A DNA stretch of 64,000 nucleotides from positions 1,426,001-1,490,000 of the forward strand of contig JAPEHQ010000004.1 of assembly GCA_027405735.1 (NCBI GenBank), written 5' to 3'. How positions within the stretch are numbered: position 1 is the stretch's first letter; every line of letters starts with the position of its first letter. This document shows positions 22,723-35,900 of this stretch, piece after piece. Below the pieces are notes generated by a model. The model had not been told where the DNA came from, did not search any database, and saw only the letters and a list, made by a program, of their open reading frames with translations. The position numbers and the translations under genes were made by a program. The stretch is from Mucor racemosus (lineage: Eukaryota; Mucoromycota; Mucoromycetes; Mucorales; Mucoraceae).

Positions 22723-25699
22723 ATGGAACGAGAACAACAGCTTGTTCAATTACGTGAATTCGATGAAGAGGTTCAATCGCAACCCGAAAATGCCCAATCT
22801 TATGCAACAAAGGGCTTTTTAGAAACTCTTTCTCAACTTGTTGAATTTGGTTTGGAACAAGAGGACGATGGTACCGATAATTACAAGGAAGAGCTAAAAA
22901 TTATAAAAGACTCTATTAGAGCTTTCTCTACTATTTTGCCAACACTTTATAGAACTGTGTAAGAAAGAAATATATATGATTCGGCTGTTCAGATTTACTT
23001 AAATTTTATAATGTAGTTTTCAGAATGAAGCAGAAACTCGTTTATGGGAACTTACTCGATCGTTAATGACATTAGTGGAAACGAAATTAGTTAACCATAG
23101 TAATACAGGTGTCCGTATTACTTCTATTAAATGTTTACAAATCATTGTACTTTTGCTGTCAAAGTCATCTCAAGTAAGAAAAGACTTGTTATTTGATTTT
23201 ATGTATATTGATATTTCTACTCTTTTTAGTTGAGAGCTGATCATAGATTATTGAATGCACAAGAGTTGGAAAAAGAAGGAAAAGATGTATTTAATACAAT
23301 TATAGAACTTTTGAAATCTGATAATGAGTAGGAAATACTGGTAGAAACAAGTGGATATATTTCGCTAATACATTGTTTGTATAGATCTGTATTGACAGCT
23401 ACCATTAGTTGTTTGACTGTAATTGTGAAAAAGAGACCTCAATTTGTAAAGCCTGCTGTTATTGCATTTACATCATGGAAAAACTCTAAATCAAAAGATG
23501 ATTCCCCTGTTATGATGCGCAATGTTGAAAAAGCACTGAAATTAGCATTTATATCCTTGATAAAAACGGAAGCATTGCTATCCCAACGAACAGAATTAAT
23601 TTCTGCGTTTGGATCTATTGGAGGCAACGTTGCTATTTTTCAAAGACATCAACGAGCCGAAGAATCTAGACGCCAAAAGAGAGCAGCACAACAACAACAG
23701 CACGATAGCGAGCGAGAAAAGCGAGCCAGAACTGCAGAATATGTACCGATTATTCCTCCTCCATTACCTAATATTCTTCTCAATTACGATATTACACAAA
23801 TCCCTTTACAAGGTATTGTTGATTTATGTATGACAGTATTACAGACTGTACCCTTAGAAGTCATGTCAGAAAGAATATCGTTATTACCGGCAGAAGGAGT
23901 GACATTGGCAGCGACGAGACCAGGATTTATTCGGTCTACAACTCCACCTTATCCACCGCCACCAGATCAACCTCAATATAATACCAACCCACGATACAAG
24001 ACAGAAGAGCAACAGATTAAACAAGAGGAAGAGTTGAAACAGGTTAAATTGGAAAATAAATTGGACTCGGATGAGGAGATGGATGATATTGTATCTGCAC
24101 CACAACCAGTTGCATATGAGCCACCTGTTGAAGAAACGAAACCCAAGGTACAAGTATTAGCTAGTGTAGAAGAACGCGCCAGTCAAGCACTGAGGATGCA
24201 ACCTTATGAATTAGCAAAGCGAAACAATTTAAGTGAAAGCGATAAAAAAGCCATGCTCAAATTGTCAATTCAACGTATTCTTCAAGCCGAAAAATTATTC
24301 CAATCCAATGTCGTTCACAGCGATAATACAAGAAAGACCATAACCAATGAAGCGACCTCCACACCTAACCCAACACCTGCACCTACACAAGCAACAACAG
24401 CATTATCACATAGCCAAAATATTTGGCTATTGTTGGTGGCTAAATTAATTACACGCGGTACAAACATGCACTACATGCCAACTGAATTAAAACCTGAACA
24501 AGATGATGCCACGGTGAATGATACTGAAGAAGAAGATGATAAAAAAATGATTATAACCGACGATACAGATGTTGATTTAAAAGAATTACTATTGGATTTT
24601 ATTGTACAAGATTTTGCATCGAGAAATGATTTGGCATTAGAATGGTTACATGAAGAGTATTTACTCGATAAACGTAATCAAAGACTGGATGCGGGTTATA
24701 TACCAAATTACGGTTATTGGTTTCATAAATTATTAGAAAAAGTAATTCCTACATTAGATGCTAAAGACCGTATTTTAACCAAAGTATTATTGGATGCACC
24801 TGAATTAGACGAAAAAGCGATCGATTTGATCAAACAAAATTTAGACAGTGTGCCTGAGAGATTTGTGCCTTGTGTATCAACATTACGTAGTTTGGTCACC
24901 AACCGACCAACGATTCGGTTCATGGCATTACAAGTTTTATTGGGTTTATGTACACATGAAAATGATAAAATGAGAAGAACTAGTATTGTTGCTGTCAAGA
25001 AATGGAATACAAATCAAGCAGAAATCAACCAAAGAGTTGAAGCATTTTCAATAGAAGCACTGAATGTACTGATTCAAGAAAAGCCTACAACCACAGCAAC
25101 AACCACAACAGATGATACTGCGGATGTAGATATGACTACAGATGAAAATACTGCATGGACAGAAAAGGATGTTGTTCGACATGCAGAACTTTATTTTGTT
25201 CTATGCACCAAAAGACCAAGTTTATTAAAAGAGTGAGTAAGGTTAAAAAATAATGGCATGACATCATATTCATTACAACACTTAGATTATTCTCGGTATA
25301 CATTCAAGCATCCGAAACTGTTCAAAAGTATATTCGACTTCATATGATTAATATGATTAGATCACTTGGTATGCGTTCTCAAGATTTAATTCAACTTGTA
25401 CGTGAATTTCCCCCTGGTGGAGAAACTTTGGTTATTAGAATTCTTGTTATTTTATGTGAATCAAGTAAGTTTTGTTTGTGTTGAATACATTACAAATATA
25501 TTAAATGTCTCTTTTTTTACAAGAACCGCCTACACGTGAAATTATTTCCGCTGTAGAAACAATCTCACCATTAGCTGAAGAAAGATCAATTGATTTGAAG
25601 AATTTATCCCCTATTCTAGCAGGACAAAGTTTATCATCATCATCTGCTGCTGCTGCTACATCCGCACCGGCATCTACTAGTAATGACACATCAAAATAA
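22723..25699 (+). CDS. PTA1: Symplekin/Pta1, mRNA 3'-end processing scaffold (6 exons)
   Basis: Scaffold of the cleavage and polyadenylation machinery in the nucleus, joining the cleavage factor to the Ssu72 phosphatase and the pol II CTD. Exons are 22723-22958, 23017-23173, 23230-23327, 23385-25232, 25286-25464 and 25524-25699; phases agree and give 897 aa. The start is the ATG six bases after an in-frame TTG. The N-terminal 250 residues are HEAT-like (ETRLWELTRSLMTLVETKL). An acidic Pro- and Gln-rich middle follows. The symplekin C-terminal domain begins near 700 (NRPTIRFMALQVLLGLCTHE, KELFSVYIQASE, LVREFPPGGETLVIRILVIL). The product stops soon after LSPILAGQS, where animal symplekin continues with more helices. 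It is larger than yeast Pta1 and shorter than the human protein. Confidence 0.87.
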
Positions 25700-26090
25700 A
25701 ATAAACATGTACCTTGAAAAAATATGTATTCAAGAGGAGCCTTTTTTTTTTTTTTTCTGATTTTATATATGGATATTATTATAAACAAAAAAGAGTTGAG
25801 ACAACATGAATTGAATTGATTTTTTTTCTCATCATAAAGCAGAGATCAAAGAGAGACGGGAGGAAGAGGAAGAGGAGGAGAATCAATAAATGGGGGTGTT
25901 GTATAAATTAAATTACACACTGTATAAATAATCAAATTACTTTTTTGGTTGTTATTCTTTTTCCATATATATACATTTCTTCAAAACAAGTGTGTTAGGT
26001 TGATAAATTATTTTTTTACCCTTTTTTCTTTACTTTCTTTCTTCTTTCTGTATATATAAATATTTATATCTATATAAACAAAACAATAAA
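25700..26090. other. Spacer between symplekin and Rho genes
   Basis: Thymine run at about 25742-25756, a purine-rich segment near 25850-25880 and a pyrimidine-rich stretch (26000-26050) just before the Rho start, typical of the leaders of expressed genes here. No ORF was recognised. Confidence 0.5.
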
Positions 26091-26250
26091 ATGACTCGAG
26101 GTGTAAGTGAGGAAAATAAAAAAAATGTAAATCAACATTTGGCTAATCCATATACATGAAGGTTGCCCGTAAAAAGTTGGTTGTCGTAGGTGATGGTGGA
26201 TGTGGAAAAACAAGTTTATTAGTTGTGTATCAAAAAAAAGCATTTCCTCA

Positions 26251-26286
<36 letters not shown>

Positions 26287-26880
26287 TGCTATACACAAAA
26301 ACGAGAAAAACTCAAACTATTGTAATATAACAGAGATATGTACCCACTGTATTTGAAAATTACATTGCCAATGTACCATTAGACACTGGAAGAATAGTAG
26401 AGCTGGCATTATGGGATACAGCAGGACAAGAGGATTACGATCGATTAAGACCTTTGTCATACCCAGAAACAGATGTCGTTTTAATTTGCTTTGCAATTAA
26501 TTTGCGTACATCATTTACAAATGTTCAGGACAGATGGCTTCCAGAAGTAACTCATTTTTGTGAAAATGTACCTAAATTATTGGTTGGTACAAAGCTTGAT
26601 TTCAGACAAAATCAAGATGAAATTAGAAGATTAGGGCTAGTTGGTCAACGGTTGATTACGGAAGAAGAGGTAAAAAAAAAAAAAAACTTTGGCAGGCTAT
26701 ATAATCAAAATCTAACTCAATGTGTAGGGAGAGCAATTGGCTAGAGAAATTGGTGCAAAATATTACGAATGCAGTGCAATGCAAAAAATCAATGTAGATG
26801 AGGTGATTGAAGCTGCAACAAGAGCTGCAGTTGCTGGAAACATGAGACGTCTTCATAAAAGACTTTGTACCATTTTATAG
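26091..26880 (+). CDS. Rho-family small GTPase, Rho4-like (4 exons)
   Basis: Membrane-bound GTP switch for actin, septation and wall growth. Exons are 26091-26102, 26162-26251, 26334-26669 and 26728-26880, total 196 aa. The first coding exon is just 12 bases (MTRG), supported by a strong GTGTAAGTG donor. Motifs: P-loop GDGGCGKTS at 14-22, effector loop YVPTVFENY at 36-44, DTAGQE at 62-67, TKLD as the guanine-specificity motif, ECSAM late, then basic residues and a CAAX box CTIL, whose terminal Leu suggests geranylgeranylation. The [20 protein letters not shown] context and LSYPETDVV favour Rho4 over Rho1 or Cdc42, but the paralogue name is an inference. The second intron has a long adenine run (about 26253-26282) right after its donor. 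Confidence 0.9.
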
Positions 26881-27129
26881 GCCTTTTTTTTATATTTTTT
26901 TTCTCATCTTTAATTTAATTTAATACAATATATATACACTTTCTATCTCTCTCTCTCTCTCTCCCTCTCTCTCTCTTTTTATTTTTCATTATATCAATTA
27001 TTATATACACCACCTTTTTTTTTCTTTATCCTACTTACAAACAACAACAATAAAACTTGTCACGAACAGAACAAAATTTTACAACTTAATCAATGATACA
27101 TTGTTCTCCTTTAACATTGCAATAACAAA
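26881..27129. other. Rho 3' region with CT microsatellite
   Basis: Contains a (CT)n run at about 26947-26974, next to 'tatatataca'. It should hold the Rho 3' UTR and the promoter of the Pop3-like gene. Tract length is likely to vary between strains. Confidence 0.5.
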
Positions 27130-28013
27130 ATGTCTGAAGCAAAGGTATATACAAACGTCAAAAATGTTCGAAATGTCACCGCAGTTCAAAACAAAAAAAC
27201 TGTTTATAAAAATGTATTGGCCTCTCCATTCATTTTAAAATGGCCAAATGTACATACTGATTTAGGGCAAACAATTTTGACCCAGCTTGTAAAGTATGTC
27301 AATATTTAAACAATCAAATTTCGTTCATACTAACCTCTTTTCAATTAAAGAACATTAACACCATTAGGAAGTTATAAAAAAGAATGTAAATTGATAAAGA
27401 AATCATCCAAAAAACCAGAAAAACAACAACAACCATCAACTATACCCGAACCAGATTTACATTCTCGCGTGCATATTGGCATAAATCAAGTTACTCGATT
27501 CATGGAAGCTTATATCGAAAAGAAACAAACAAACACAAATCCAGCAGATAGATCACCTGTCATTTATATTTGTAAACGAGAAATCAAACCATTGCAATTA
27601 TGCCAACATTTATTATACATGGCTGCTTTAGCTCAAATCAAGCTTGTGCCTATGCCTGCAGATGCAGAATCCAAGATCAGTCGAGCATTAGGCATCAAGA
27701 GAGCATGTGTTGTTCTTTTAGAGGTAAAATATGCATTATTATTTCAATATACAAAAATATTCATAACAATGCATCTTAGATTATCGAAGATAAAGAAGAA
27801 TCATTACGTTTGAGCGCTCAAGATATACCCTACATTGATGCACCTTGGTTAACAAATGCATTAGAGCAAACTGTGACATATAGAACAGACGCTATCAAGA
27901 CTTTAAAAACAACAGCACCAGCTGTCAAGAAGAATAGCCAACAACAACAGCAATTGAAGCGTAAAAACCAAGATGACCAAAAAGAAATCACCGCTAAAAA
28001 AATCAAAATTTAA
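27130..28013 (+). CDS. POP3: Pop3-like RNase P/MRP protein subunit (3 exons)
   Basis: Likely protein subunit of RNase P and RNase MRP, which trim tRNA leaders and pre-rRNA in the nucleus and nucleolus. Exons are 27130-27293, 27351-27723 and 27780-28013; phases agree and give 256 aa. The core has the L7Ae-like fold signature expected of Pop3/Rpp38: HSRVHIGINQVTRFMEAYI, SPVIYICKREIKPLQLCQHL, KLVPMPADAESKISRALG and RACVVLLEIIED. The C terminus is Lys- and Gln-rich, with KKNSQQQQQLKRKNQ and a basic KKIKI end that could act as a nuclear signal. The N terminus includes a conserved-looking SPFILKWPNV. Assignment is by pattern; a related L7Ae-type protein is the main alternative. Confidence 0.7.
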
Positions 28014-28510
28014 TAAATATTATGCATTTCATTTTTTCAATTCGCATTTTTTTTTTGCCGAGAAAAAAAAATACCAGCAGATATCTGATATTCTAATGAA
28101 TCTAGAATTATATATCTAGAGCTCTTGGGTAAGTTCAAATGTCCAAAGAATTTTTGTTGGCGACGGTCTGTGTGCAATTCACCATGTAATGTTTTGGTGA
28201 TAAAGTAGGTATTTCAAGTAATATGAATCTACCAGTTGCTTCAAATGTGATGAATTGGAATGTTCCATCTATTGCAAATACAAATATACATTTGAATTTG
28301 AGATGCTCATTTGAATATAGAATATAGTATAATAACGATGTGTTTTAACAATAGATGGTCTTTACAAACTTCTTTCAAAGTTATTTATATGTTTACAGCC
28401 ATTCGCATATGTGCTAGCTTTGACAGATTTAGTGCTATTTCTAATTTTAAATGGCCCACTGAGCCGCAAAACATAATGGGCAAAAGTGGATGCTTGATTC
28501 CTACGATTTA
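28014..28510. other. Intergenic, nothing recognised
   Basis: AT-rich spacer after the Pop3-like gene up to the start of an inverted R1 copy. A palindromic 'tctagaattatatatctaga' lies near 28101-28120. No gene is supported. Confidence 0.4.
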
Positions 28511-30775
28511 ACTAACAAATTAATGAGATACTAAAATCATACCTCTGGCCCTCTGGATACTGTTACAGCCGTAGTATGATTTTGAAACTTGCAACCCGTT
28601 TGAATCAATATTCATTGATTGCAAGCATTTTTCCAGTTGCTTTATTTTTTTTTTTTGAGCAGAGGAAGAGGTGGTTTCACTCAAAAACGTGTGCAAAAAT
28701 CCTTGAAAAACAGATATAAGCTAATGAAATAAAGACATGTTATTTACGCATCTATTATGCATTAAGTGCAACTTCAGAATTCAATTTTGAACCATTATTT
28801 AATTTTATAAAAAATTTCAAAGAATATCTAAAACAATCCACACAAAATGGTTTAAACAAGTACGCGTTTTCATTTCCCATTTTCACAGCAGCTCAGGGAG
28901 TCTGAACCTTTTGCAGTTCTCTGGATCAATGCTAGAAGTACCTACCATTGCAACGGGAGCTCATTTTGATCCATTTTTGGCGAGAGCTGGCGCGCTTACT
29001 GACCTTAGTAAGTGTAAATAGCAGCAGCACAGTAGGTAACCAATTTGTTGTTCGAACTTACCAAGTGCACAATGACCCATGAACGCTGATATTTTAAATA
29101 TTTGTAGCACATATTTATAACTATATCCATGTAGGGCAGCAAATTACTTGGATCAGTATTCATAGAGAGATCGTAGTATTTAAATTGTTTTCAACAAAAT
29201 GCGCAGTAAGTTATACATGCATTTTGGCAATGCTTTTCTCAACACACAGTAGGTTATAAAAGTTGCTCTTTGAGGTCAGAGTGTCAAAGATGTGCGCCTA
29301 CTATTATGTAAAGTTGGAAGTTATTATGGTCAAAATTTGCCAAGATAGGGTTTTTATTGTCGGTTTTATGATTGTAAAAAAGTAGGTTTCAGATAGTTTT
29401 CAAATACTTTCGCCCAATATTGAGTTGAGTTACATGAAACCTGTATACCTTCAACGACGATGTACAGTACCTCCCGTCTATGGTCTATTGATATATATCC
29501 GAAAATGGAAAAGTTAATACCAGTGATCTATCAGAATTACAACATTCGATATATAGAAGATCTCCGACAAATCTAGCAGATCTTATCTATCCAGTAACTG
29601 GTTCCTGTCACCCAGGAACTAACAATGAAACATAACTTATAGCAATATTACCACTGAAACATAACATGTTATATTCATACACATTAATAATAATATCTAT
29701 TGTCACATCTAATGGATCCCTGTCCATTAGATCTTATCACACAATTCCAATAACTATATAAACCCATATTTAATTCATTCTAATAAACGGTACTTTTTAC
29801 GTTGATTTTAATTTATAAAGTCTCGATAAATCAACCAGAATATAAGTGCACTGGCCTAACATTAACCGAAATTGGCCTAAAATCGATTGTAAAACATTGA
29901 GCACCCAAATTGAGATATTACTTTTTTGTATATACATTATACAAGATAGATCCAACTCAAAGCTACTCTATATTTTTTGTTTCAGCGAAAAACCTTGATT
30001 TTTCGTTGAGATAATGAAAATAATAGTTCTTATCACAGCTTAAAACCTATCATAACGGGGTTCCAAAATTTATTTTAAAAAATGGACGAAAAATGATTCA
30101 AAAAACAAAATTGTTTAAATGCTCATGAACTGCAAAGTAAGTAGACCTGGCGTACTAAATGGATTTTGTACAGTTTTAAATTCTGCATCCATCTATATAA
30201 AATTTGAAAAAATGTTTCATATAAAATTTTGCGTAAAATGCAATTGAAATTTTGGAGATTTTTTGAAGGTACAGAACACTTTTTATAAGCATATTTAAAA
30301 TATAATAAACGGCAATAATGCGCACAAAAATTATCTATCGATCAAACTATTATTTAACTTTTTGGCTACATTTTTCGTAGAGAAAACAAGATTTTTGTCC
30401 AATTTTTTTTTCAGTTTCAGAATTTGGGATGAGGGTATACAAGGGGAAAATGGACGCCAGAAATGGAGGTACCTTTTTGTACACATTTTTGAGGATATCT
30501 CCACGAAAAATCAATATTTTGAAAAACTCCAAGTTGGATCTGAGAGAGCTCAACGATCTGGATGAAATAAATGCAAAAAAAATGTTGCTCGATTTAACCA
30601 ATATTTTGAAACCTACTATAGAAATGCCCAAAAAAATGAAAAAAAAAGTTGGGCAGGGATGAAAAGTGAGACCCAGTTTTCAATCAAAAAGCAGTGGATT
30701 TTACGTGTTTTTGAGCCTTTTATGAGATATAATATAAATTTAGGAATAGCTAGCTAATGCGACGAATTTATATCT
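28511..30775 (-). repeat. R1 dispersed repeat, copy 4 (interrupted by an LTR)
   Basis: Inverted counterpart of the R1 copy at 50.9-53.6 kb. The stretch 28900-29090, with 'gagagctggcgcgcttac', matches 52930-53130 closely in reverse complement, and 29840-30770 matches 51270-52500. A solo LTR (29524-29833) is inserted. The plus-strand ORF at 30429-30662 is this copy's version of the conserved short R1 frame. Confidence 0.82.
29524..29833 (+). mobile_element. Solo LTR, family A, copy 1 (TSD ACCAG)
   Basis: 310 bases starting TGATCTATCAGAATTAC and ending CTCGATAAATCA. Exact target duplications ACCAG stand at 29519-29523 and 29834-29838. The matching place in the R1 copy at about 52497-52512 is uninterrupted. 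The interior has 'actatataaaccc' (TATA-like, about 29754) and 'aataaacgg' (possible polyA signal, about 29783). A relative lies at 62962-63273 in the other orientation. Confidence 0.87.
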
Positions 30776-31457
30776 ATATAGCAGTGCTTAAGCTAGCAAC
30801 CCAAATGCATTTATCTTATATTTTAAAGGAATAAAAGTACTAAGCAAACCAATATAGGCTGGATAGCAGTTGTATAGACAATAAAAAAAATCTATGTGAT
30901 ACTGTTATAGATAGTATAACTTTTTTATTTTTTTTGAAATTGTATGGAAGCTTTAAGCGGCATAAAAAAATGTTAAAGACAAGGAAAATTTCTAGCCATT
31001 CTAGAATGTAATTAATTCTTCAAAAGTAAATATTCTTGGCCCTAGAAAAAAAATACATGATATAGTAAATATGCATATAAGTATTGACTCAATTAACAAA
31101 ATTTTTTAGAACGATAGATGCTTAAAAATTCTTCAAAGTTTATGGGCAGAATTAATTGTTTGTAACAAACCCATCGAACAAAGAATAATAGGCTCGCTAC
31201 ATCCTTTTTTTTTTATCAATGAAATATTATAACATTAAAAACTAGCTTCTTGTATAAGAAAATAAATGTCTCAACACAAGATAGCGCTTGTTTCAGAGGC
31301 AAATGTACAAGCATTTGATTTTTTTGCAAGTAGCATTTGCATTTAGAATTAGAATTACAATGTCACGAGAGCGTAATTTGAAAGGTTGAATAACAAATGT
31401 GCGAACAAAACATTTTTTTCTCCTCTCCAGTTTCCTTTTTACTCAACTTGCTTTACT
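30776..31457. other. Intergenic upstream of NKAP
   Basis: AT-rich region after R1 copy 4. A thymine run lies near 31206-31215. The final 80 bases are pyrimidine-rich ('ttttttctcctctccag') before the NKAP ATG. No gene was recognised. Confidence 0.5.
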
Positions 31458-32632
31458 ATGGCTAGTCAATCCCGTTCACGTTCTCCCTATTCTAGAAGAC
31501 GATCACCATCTCCTCCAAGAAGACGACCTCAATCATCCAGAGGACGTTCTCCTTCACCAAGAAGACGCTCGCCTTCACCAAGAAGGCGCTCGCCTTCACC
31601 AAGAAGGCGCGATGACAACCGCAAAAGATATAGAGACCGCTCTAATGATAGATACAGTCGTCGTTCACCAAATAGAGATTTCCAGCGACAAAGAACAACA
31701 GATATTGATGGAATTACAATCCGTCCTGAAGAAAGTTTTTCAGATTTGTAAGTTTTAATGAATGGTTTGCTTTAATTTCTTTTGGTTTTTTTAAACATTT
31801 GTATAAAATTAGTCACACAAGAGTTAGAAATGAATCTACAAAAACTATTTGGGCACCTTCACCTGAGCGAGCTCGATCAGTGACACCTGAACAACCTCGT
31901 AAATCAAAAAAGAGCAAAAGATATGATAGTGATAGTGTGACAGATTCTTCTGATGATGAAGAAGACGCTCGTAGTCGTCGTCACCGCAGCCATCGTAGCA
32001 GTAAACATAAATCTAGTAGCAGCAGCAGTAAACACAAGAGTAGCCGACATAAATCTAGTAGACATAGTAGTAGTCGACATAAATCAAGTAGCAATCGTCA
32101 TAGTAAAAGGAAGAGATATAGCTCAGAAGAAGAACAAGACAGTAGATCTGATAGTGAAGATTCTAGCAAAAAGCCTTCATTAGAAGTAGATCAATCACAA
32201 ATTGATCAAGTTCAAGATCTTTGGATTGAAAAGCAAGTAGATCTTCCTGATGATTTAGCACCAGTTGGACCTGTGCCTTTAGCTGAAAATGAAGATAATG
32301 ATGAAAGAGCTTACGGTAGTCAATTGCTTCCAGGAGAAGGTTCAGCAATGGCAGCTTATGTTAAAGAAGGCAAACGTATTCCTCGTCGTGGTGAAATTGG
32401 ACTCAGTGGAGATCAAATTGCAGAATTTGAAAAGGCAGGTTATGTTATGAGTGGTAATAGACATCAGCGTATGAATGCGGTTCGTCTTCGTAAAGAAAAT
32501 CAAGTTATTTCAGCCGAAGAAAAGCGATTAGTCTTACAGCATGCACAGGAACAGAAAGTTAAACGTGAAAATGAAATTATTTCTGGATTTAGAGAAATTT
32601 TGAGTGATAAATTTAAGAAGGAAGATGATTAA
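31458..32632 (+). CDS. NKAP: NKAP-like nuclear RS protein (2 exons)
   Basis: Nuclear protein related to NKAP (SynMuv product), linked in animals to splicing and transcriptional repression. Exons are 31458-31747 and 31813-32632, giving 369 aa. The start chosen is the ATG giving MASQSRSRSPYSRRR; the frame is open upstream only from a TTG. Residues 3-75 form an RS domain with repeated RRRSPSPR, encoded by a short tandem DNA repeat at about 31550-31610. Residues 120-200 are Ser/Lys/His-rich (SSKHKSS repeats). The conserved C-terminal domain is clear: YGSQLLPGEGSAMAAYVKEG, KRIPRRGEIGLSGDQIAEFE, AGYVMSGNRHQRMNAVRLRK. Its length is close to that of other NKAP proteins. Confidence 0.93.
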
Positions 32633-32945
32633 AAATAAATATTTTATTGACGTATATAATGTATAAATTGTGTTACTTTTTAGATTTTAAAAGGGGAAAG
32701 AAAGAACATGTTTAATTTAGAAATTCTCCGTTTTATCCCATCTTATAAACCCTGCAAAAATGTAATACACCAAGATCGTCATTGATGATGATTCTTGGCG
32801 GTTAATTAATTTATCCTTGCTTCTTGTGAAGCTAAATGTTTCTTTTTTTACTTCCTATTGTTTCTACTTTTTTTCTTTTTTACTTTTTTTTTACTTTTTT
32901 TCTCTTTTTTTATAATAAATACATATAAAGCCTTGGGTAGAAAAA
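32633..32945. other. Spacer between NKAP and SLA1
   Basis: About 310 bases. The half next to SLA1 (32820-32925) is almost pure pyrimidine, a common promoter/leader style for the genes in this window. No gene was seen. Confidence 0.5.
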
Positions 32946-35900
32946 ATGAAATATGTTCAAGTGTGTAAAGCACTGTACGACTATGAAGCTCGAACTGAAG
33001 ACGAACTTAGCATAAAAGAGAATGATATCTTGTATATTATCGAGAAAGAAGATGAAGATTGGTGGCGAGCAGAATTAAAGCAACAAAATGGAGAAGACCA
33101 AGGGCCTGTTGGATTAGTGCCTGCTGATTATTTGGAAGAGGTAAAAAAAAATTGAAAAAAACCGAAAAATGCGAGAACATGGCAACTGATAAGCAAATAA
33201 TAAATCTGTTGCTAGGTAACTCCAATTGGCAGAGTACGTGCAGAGTTTGATTATGTTGCTCAGCAAGAAGAAGAGCTATCATTTGAAGAAGGTGATGAAA
33301 TGGATTTATTAGAACAAGATGATCCAGATTGGTTCCTTGTCAAATTGAATAATGGTCAAATTGGTTTAGCACCTAGTAACTATGTTCAAGATATTCAAGA
33401 CCACTTTGAGGAAGCTCAAGAACAACCACAGCAACAACAAGACCCTATTCCCACACCTCCTTCAGTCGTAACACAAACATCTATGCCTCCTCCTCAAGTT
33501 CAACCCATTCTATCTCATACTGTAAGTGATTCTTGTATAATTTATGTATATTGACATTGTGTCTAACTGCCTTTTTTAGACTGGTTCAACGACTGCCACT
33601 CGAGAAGTTATTGCAGATGACGCTCAATCTTGGAATGTACATGAATATGATGCAGCCAAAAAGAAGAAGAAGAAGGGAAAAGGTAGTTTATTCGTTGGAA
33701 ATGGAATGATATGTTATGGCAGCGAAACGGATAAATCATTGCCAGTTCAACAATATCCTATTTTAGATGTTACAAAATATTTGTATGACGGTAAAAGCCT
33801 GCATATTGAAGTTGATGGTGCCAAGCAAGCAGTTTTGGATCTTCAAGCGTCTTCTAAATCAGAGGCGAAAGCAATCTTGGTTAAAATTTCAGATTCTACA
33901 AGAGCTGCTCAAATGTCAAATACTCATTTAAATCTACAAAATCAAAAACAAATCGCTGCACCTGCTGCTGCTATTCCACCTGTTACTTCTTCATACGCTC
34001 CTTCACCGCCACTACAAGCTCAGCCTCAACAGTATGAGGATGAAGAAGAAGAATCAAATTGTGTACCTAAATGGGGTATTTCCATTTACTCCTTCAATGC
34101 CGAAGGTGGAGATGAATTATCTGTCGAGGAGAATGAACAAATTTATGTTTTAGATTATGAAAGAACTGATGGTTGGTGGCGTGTACAAAAAGTAGATGGC
34201 GATGTTGGTTTAGTTCCTTCATCGTATGTTCAATTCGACGATGATGAAGATCATGATCATTCTACTGCTGCTGCTGCTACCGGAGTGGGAGCCGCCGCTG
34301 CCGCTGCCGCTGTTGCAAATTCTCGTAGTGATAATGTAGAAGAAATCAGAAGAAAGCGTGCTGAAGAAGAGCGTGCATTACAACAACAACGTATTATTGA
34401 AGAGAAAGCTCGTGAAGATCAAAGACGTAGAGATCAAGAAGAACAGGAGAGAAAGAGACGTGAGCAAGAAGAATCTCGTCGTAAAGAGGAAGAGAATCGT
34501 CGTCGTGAAGAAGAAAGAAATCGTGAAGAACAAGAAAGAGAAAGGCGTAGACAGGTTCAAGAAGCTGCTAAACGTGCAGAAGCAGCCCGTCAAAAGCAAT
34601 TAGAAGAAGATTATAAACGTAAAGAAACTGAACGTAAAGCATCTCTTGCTCGCTCAGCTTCTAAATCTCGCCATCAAGATCTTCCAAAACCAGATACCTC
34701 AAAGATTAGAACTTGGACAGATCGTAGTGGTTCGTTCAAGGTAGAAGCTCAATTTATTGATTTCCATAATGGTAAATTGCGTTTGCATAAATTAAATGGT
34801 GTTAAAATTGATGTTCCTGTTGAGAAAATGTGTTCTGAAGATGTTCGTTGGGTGGAAGCACATACAAGAAGTAATAGTCAAGATGATGAAGTAACACCTT
34901 CCATGCCTCCTCGTCCTCAACAATCTGCTCCTCCACCTGCTACCATACCTTCTAAACCTCCTCAAAAGAAATTGAATGAAAGATGGGATTGGTTTGATTG
35001 GTTTATGATTATCGGTATCCCTATGCAATCGTCACTTCAATATGCTGGATCATTCAAAGCAGAAAAACTTGATGATAGTGATATTCCCAATTTGACTCAC
35101 AAGCAAATGAAAACTTTGGGTTTGAAGGAAGAGCATGTCCAACGTATTCAGAGATATATTGAAACTGGCCGCCCTGAGGATAGTACAGAAGAGGAAGCTG
35201 CCGAGAAGAAAAAGGCAATGAGCCAAATCGAAAAGGACGAGGAATTAGCTAGAAAGTTGCAAAAAGAATGGGAAGGTTCTGAAGGTGCCAAGGGTAAAGG
35301 TAATTACAAATCAACTGTTAAATCGATCAGCGAACATTACATTAATATTCTATAATAGCCCCATCTTCTAATGCTAGACCTAGACCAACTGTTTCTGCAC
35401 CAAAGGATGTTCATCCTGACTTGCTGGACCTTATCGGTTCTCAATTGAGCAATTCTTCTGCTGATACTAATAAGGGTAAAGCACCCGAGAAGCCCAAGGG
35501 CGACTTGATTGGGTTCAATGATGATGCTTGGGCTCCTCGTGCCGAAACCAGCCCCGTCGCTGTCTTATCACCTATGAAAACTGCACAAACTTTCAACTCT
35601 ACTCCTGCTGTATCTACTCCTCCTCCCGCACCTGCTGGACCAACCCCTGAACAAATCAAGGCCGCAGAAGCTGAACGTAAACGTATTCAAGAGGAAGAAC
35701 AAATCCAAAAGATCCAATTAATGAGTTTACAACGACAAGCCAAGGAACAACAACAACAATTGGAACAATTACAAAAGTTGACACAACAGCAATTAGAGCT
35801 TCAAAAACAATTGGCTATGCAAACAGGTACACAACAGCAACAGCAGCAGCAACAACAACAAATGTTACAAGTCCAAGCTCAACAACAACATCTTCAACAA

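Noticed and set aside
34378..34599. Minus-strand ORF within SLA1
   Set aside because: Shadow of the charged coiled-coil coding region of SLA1.
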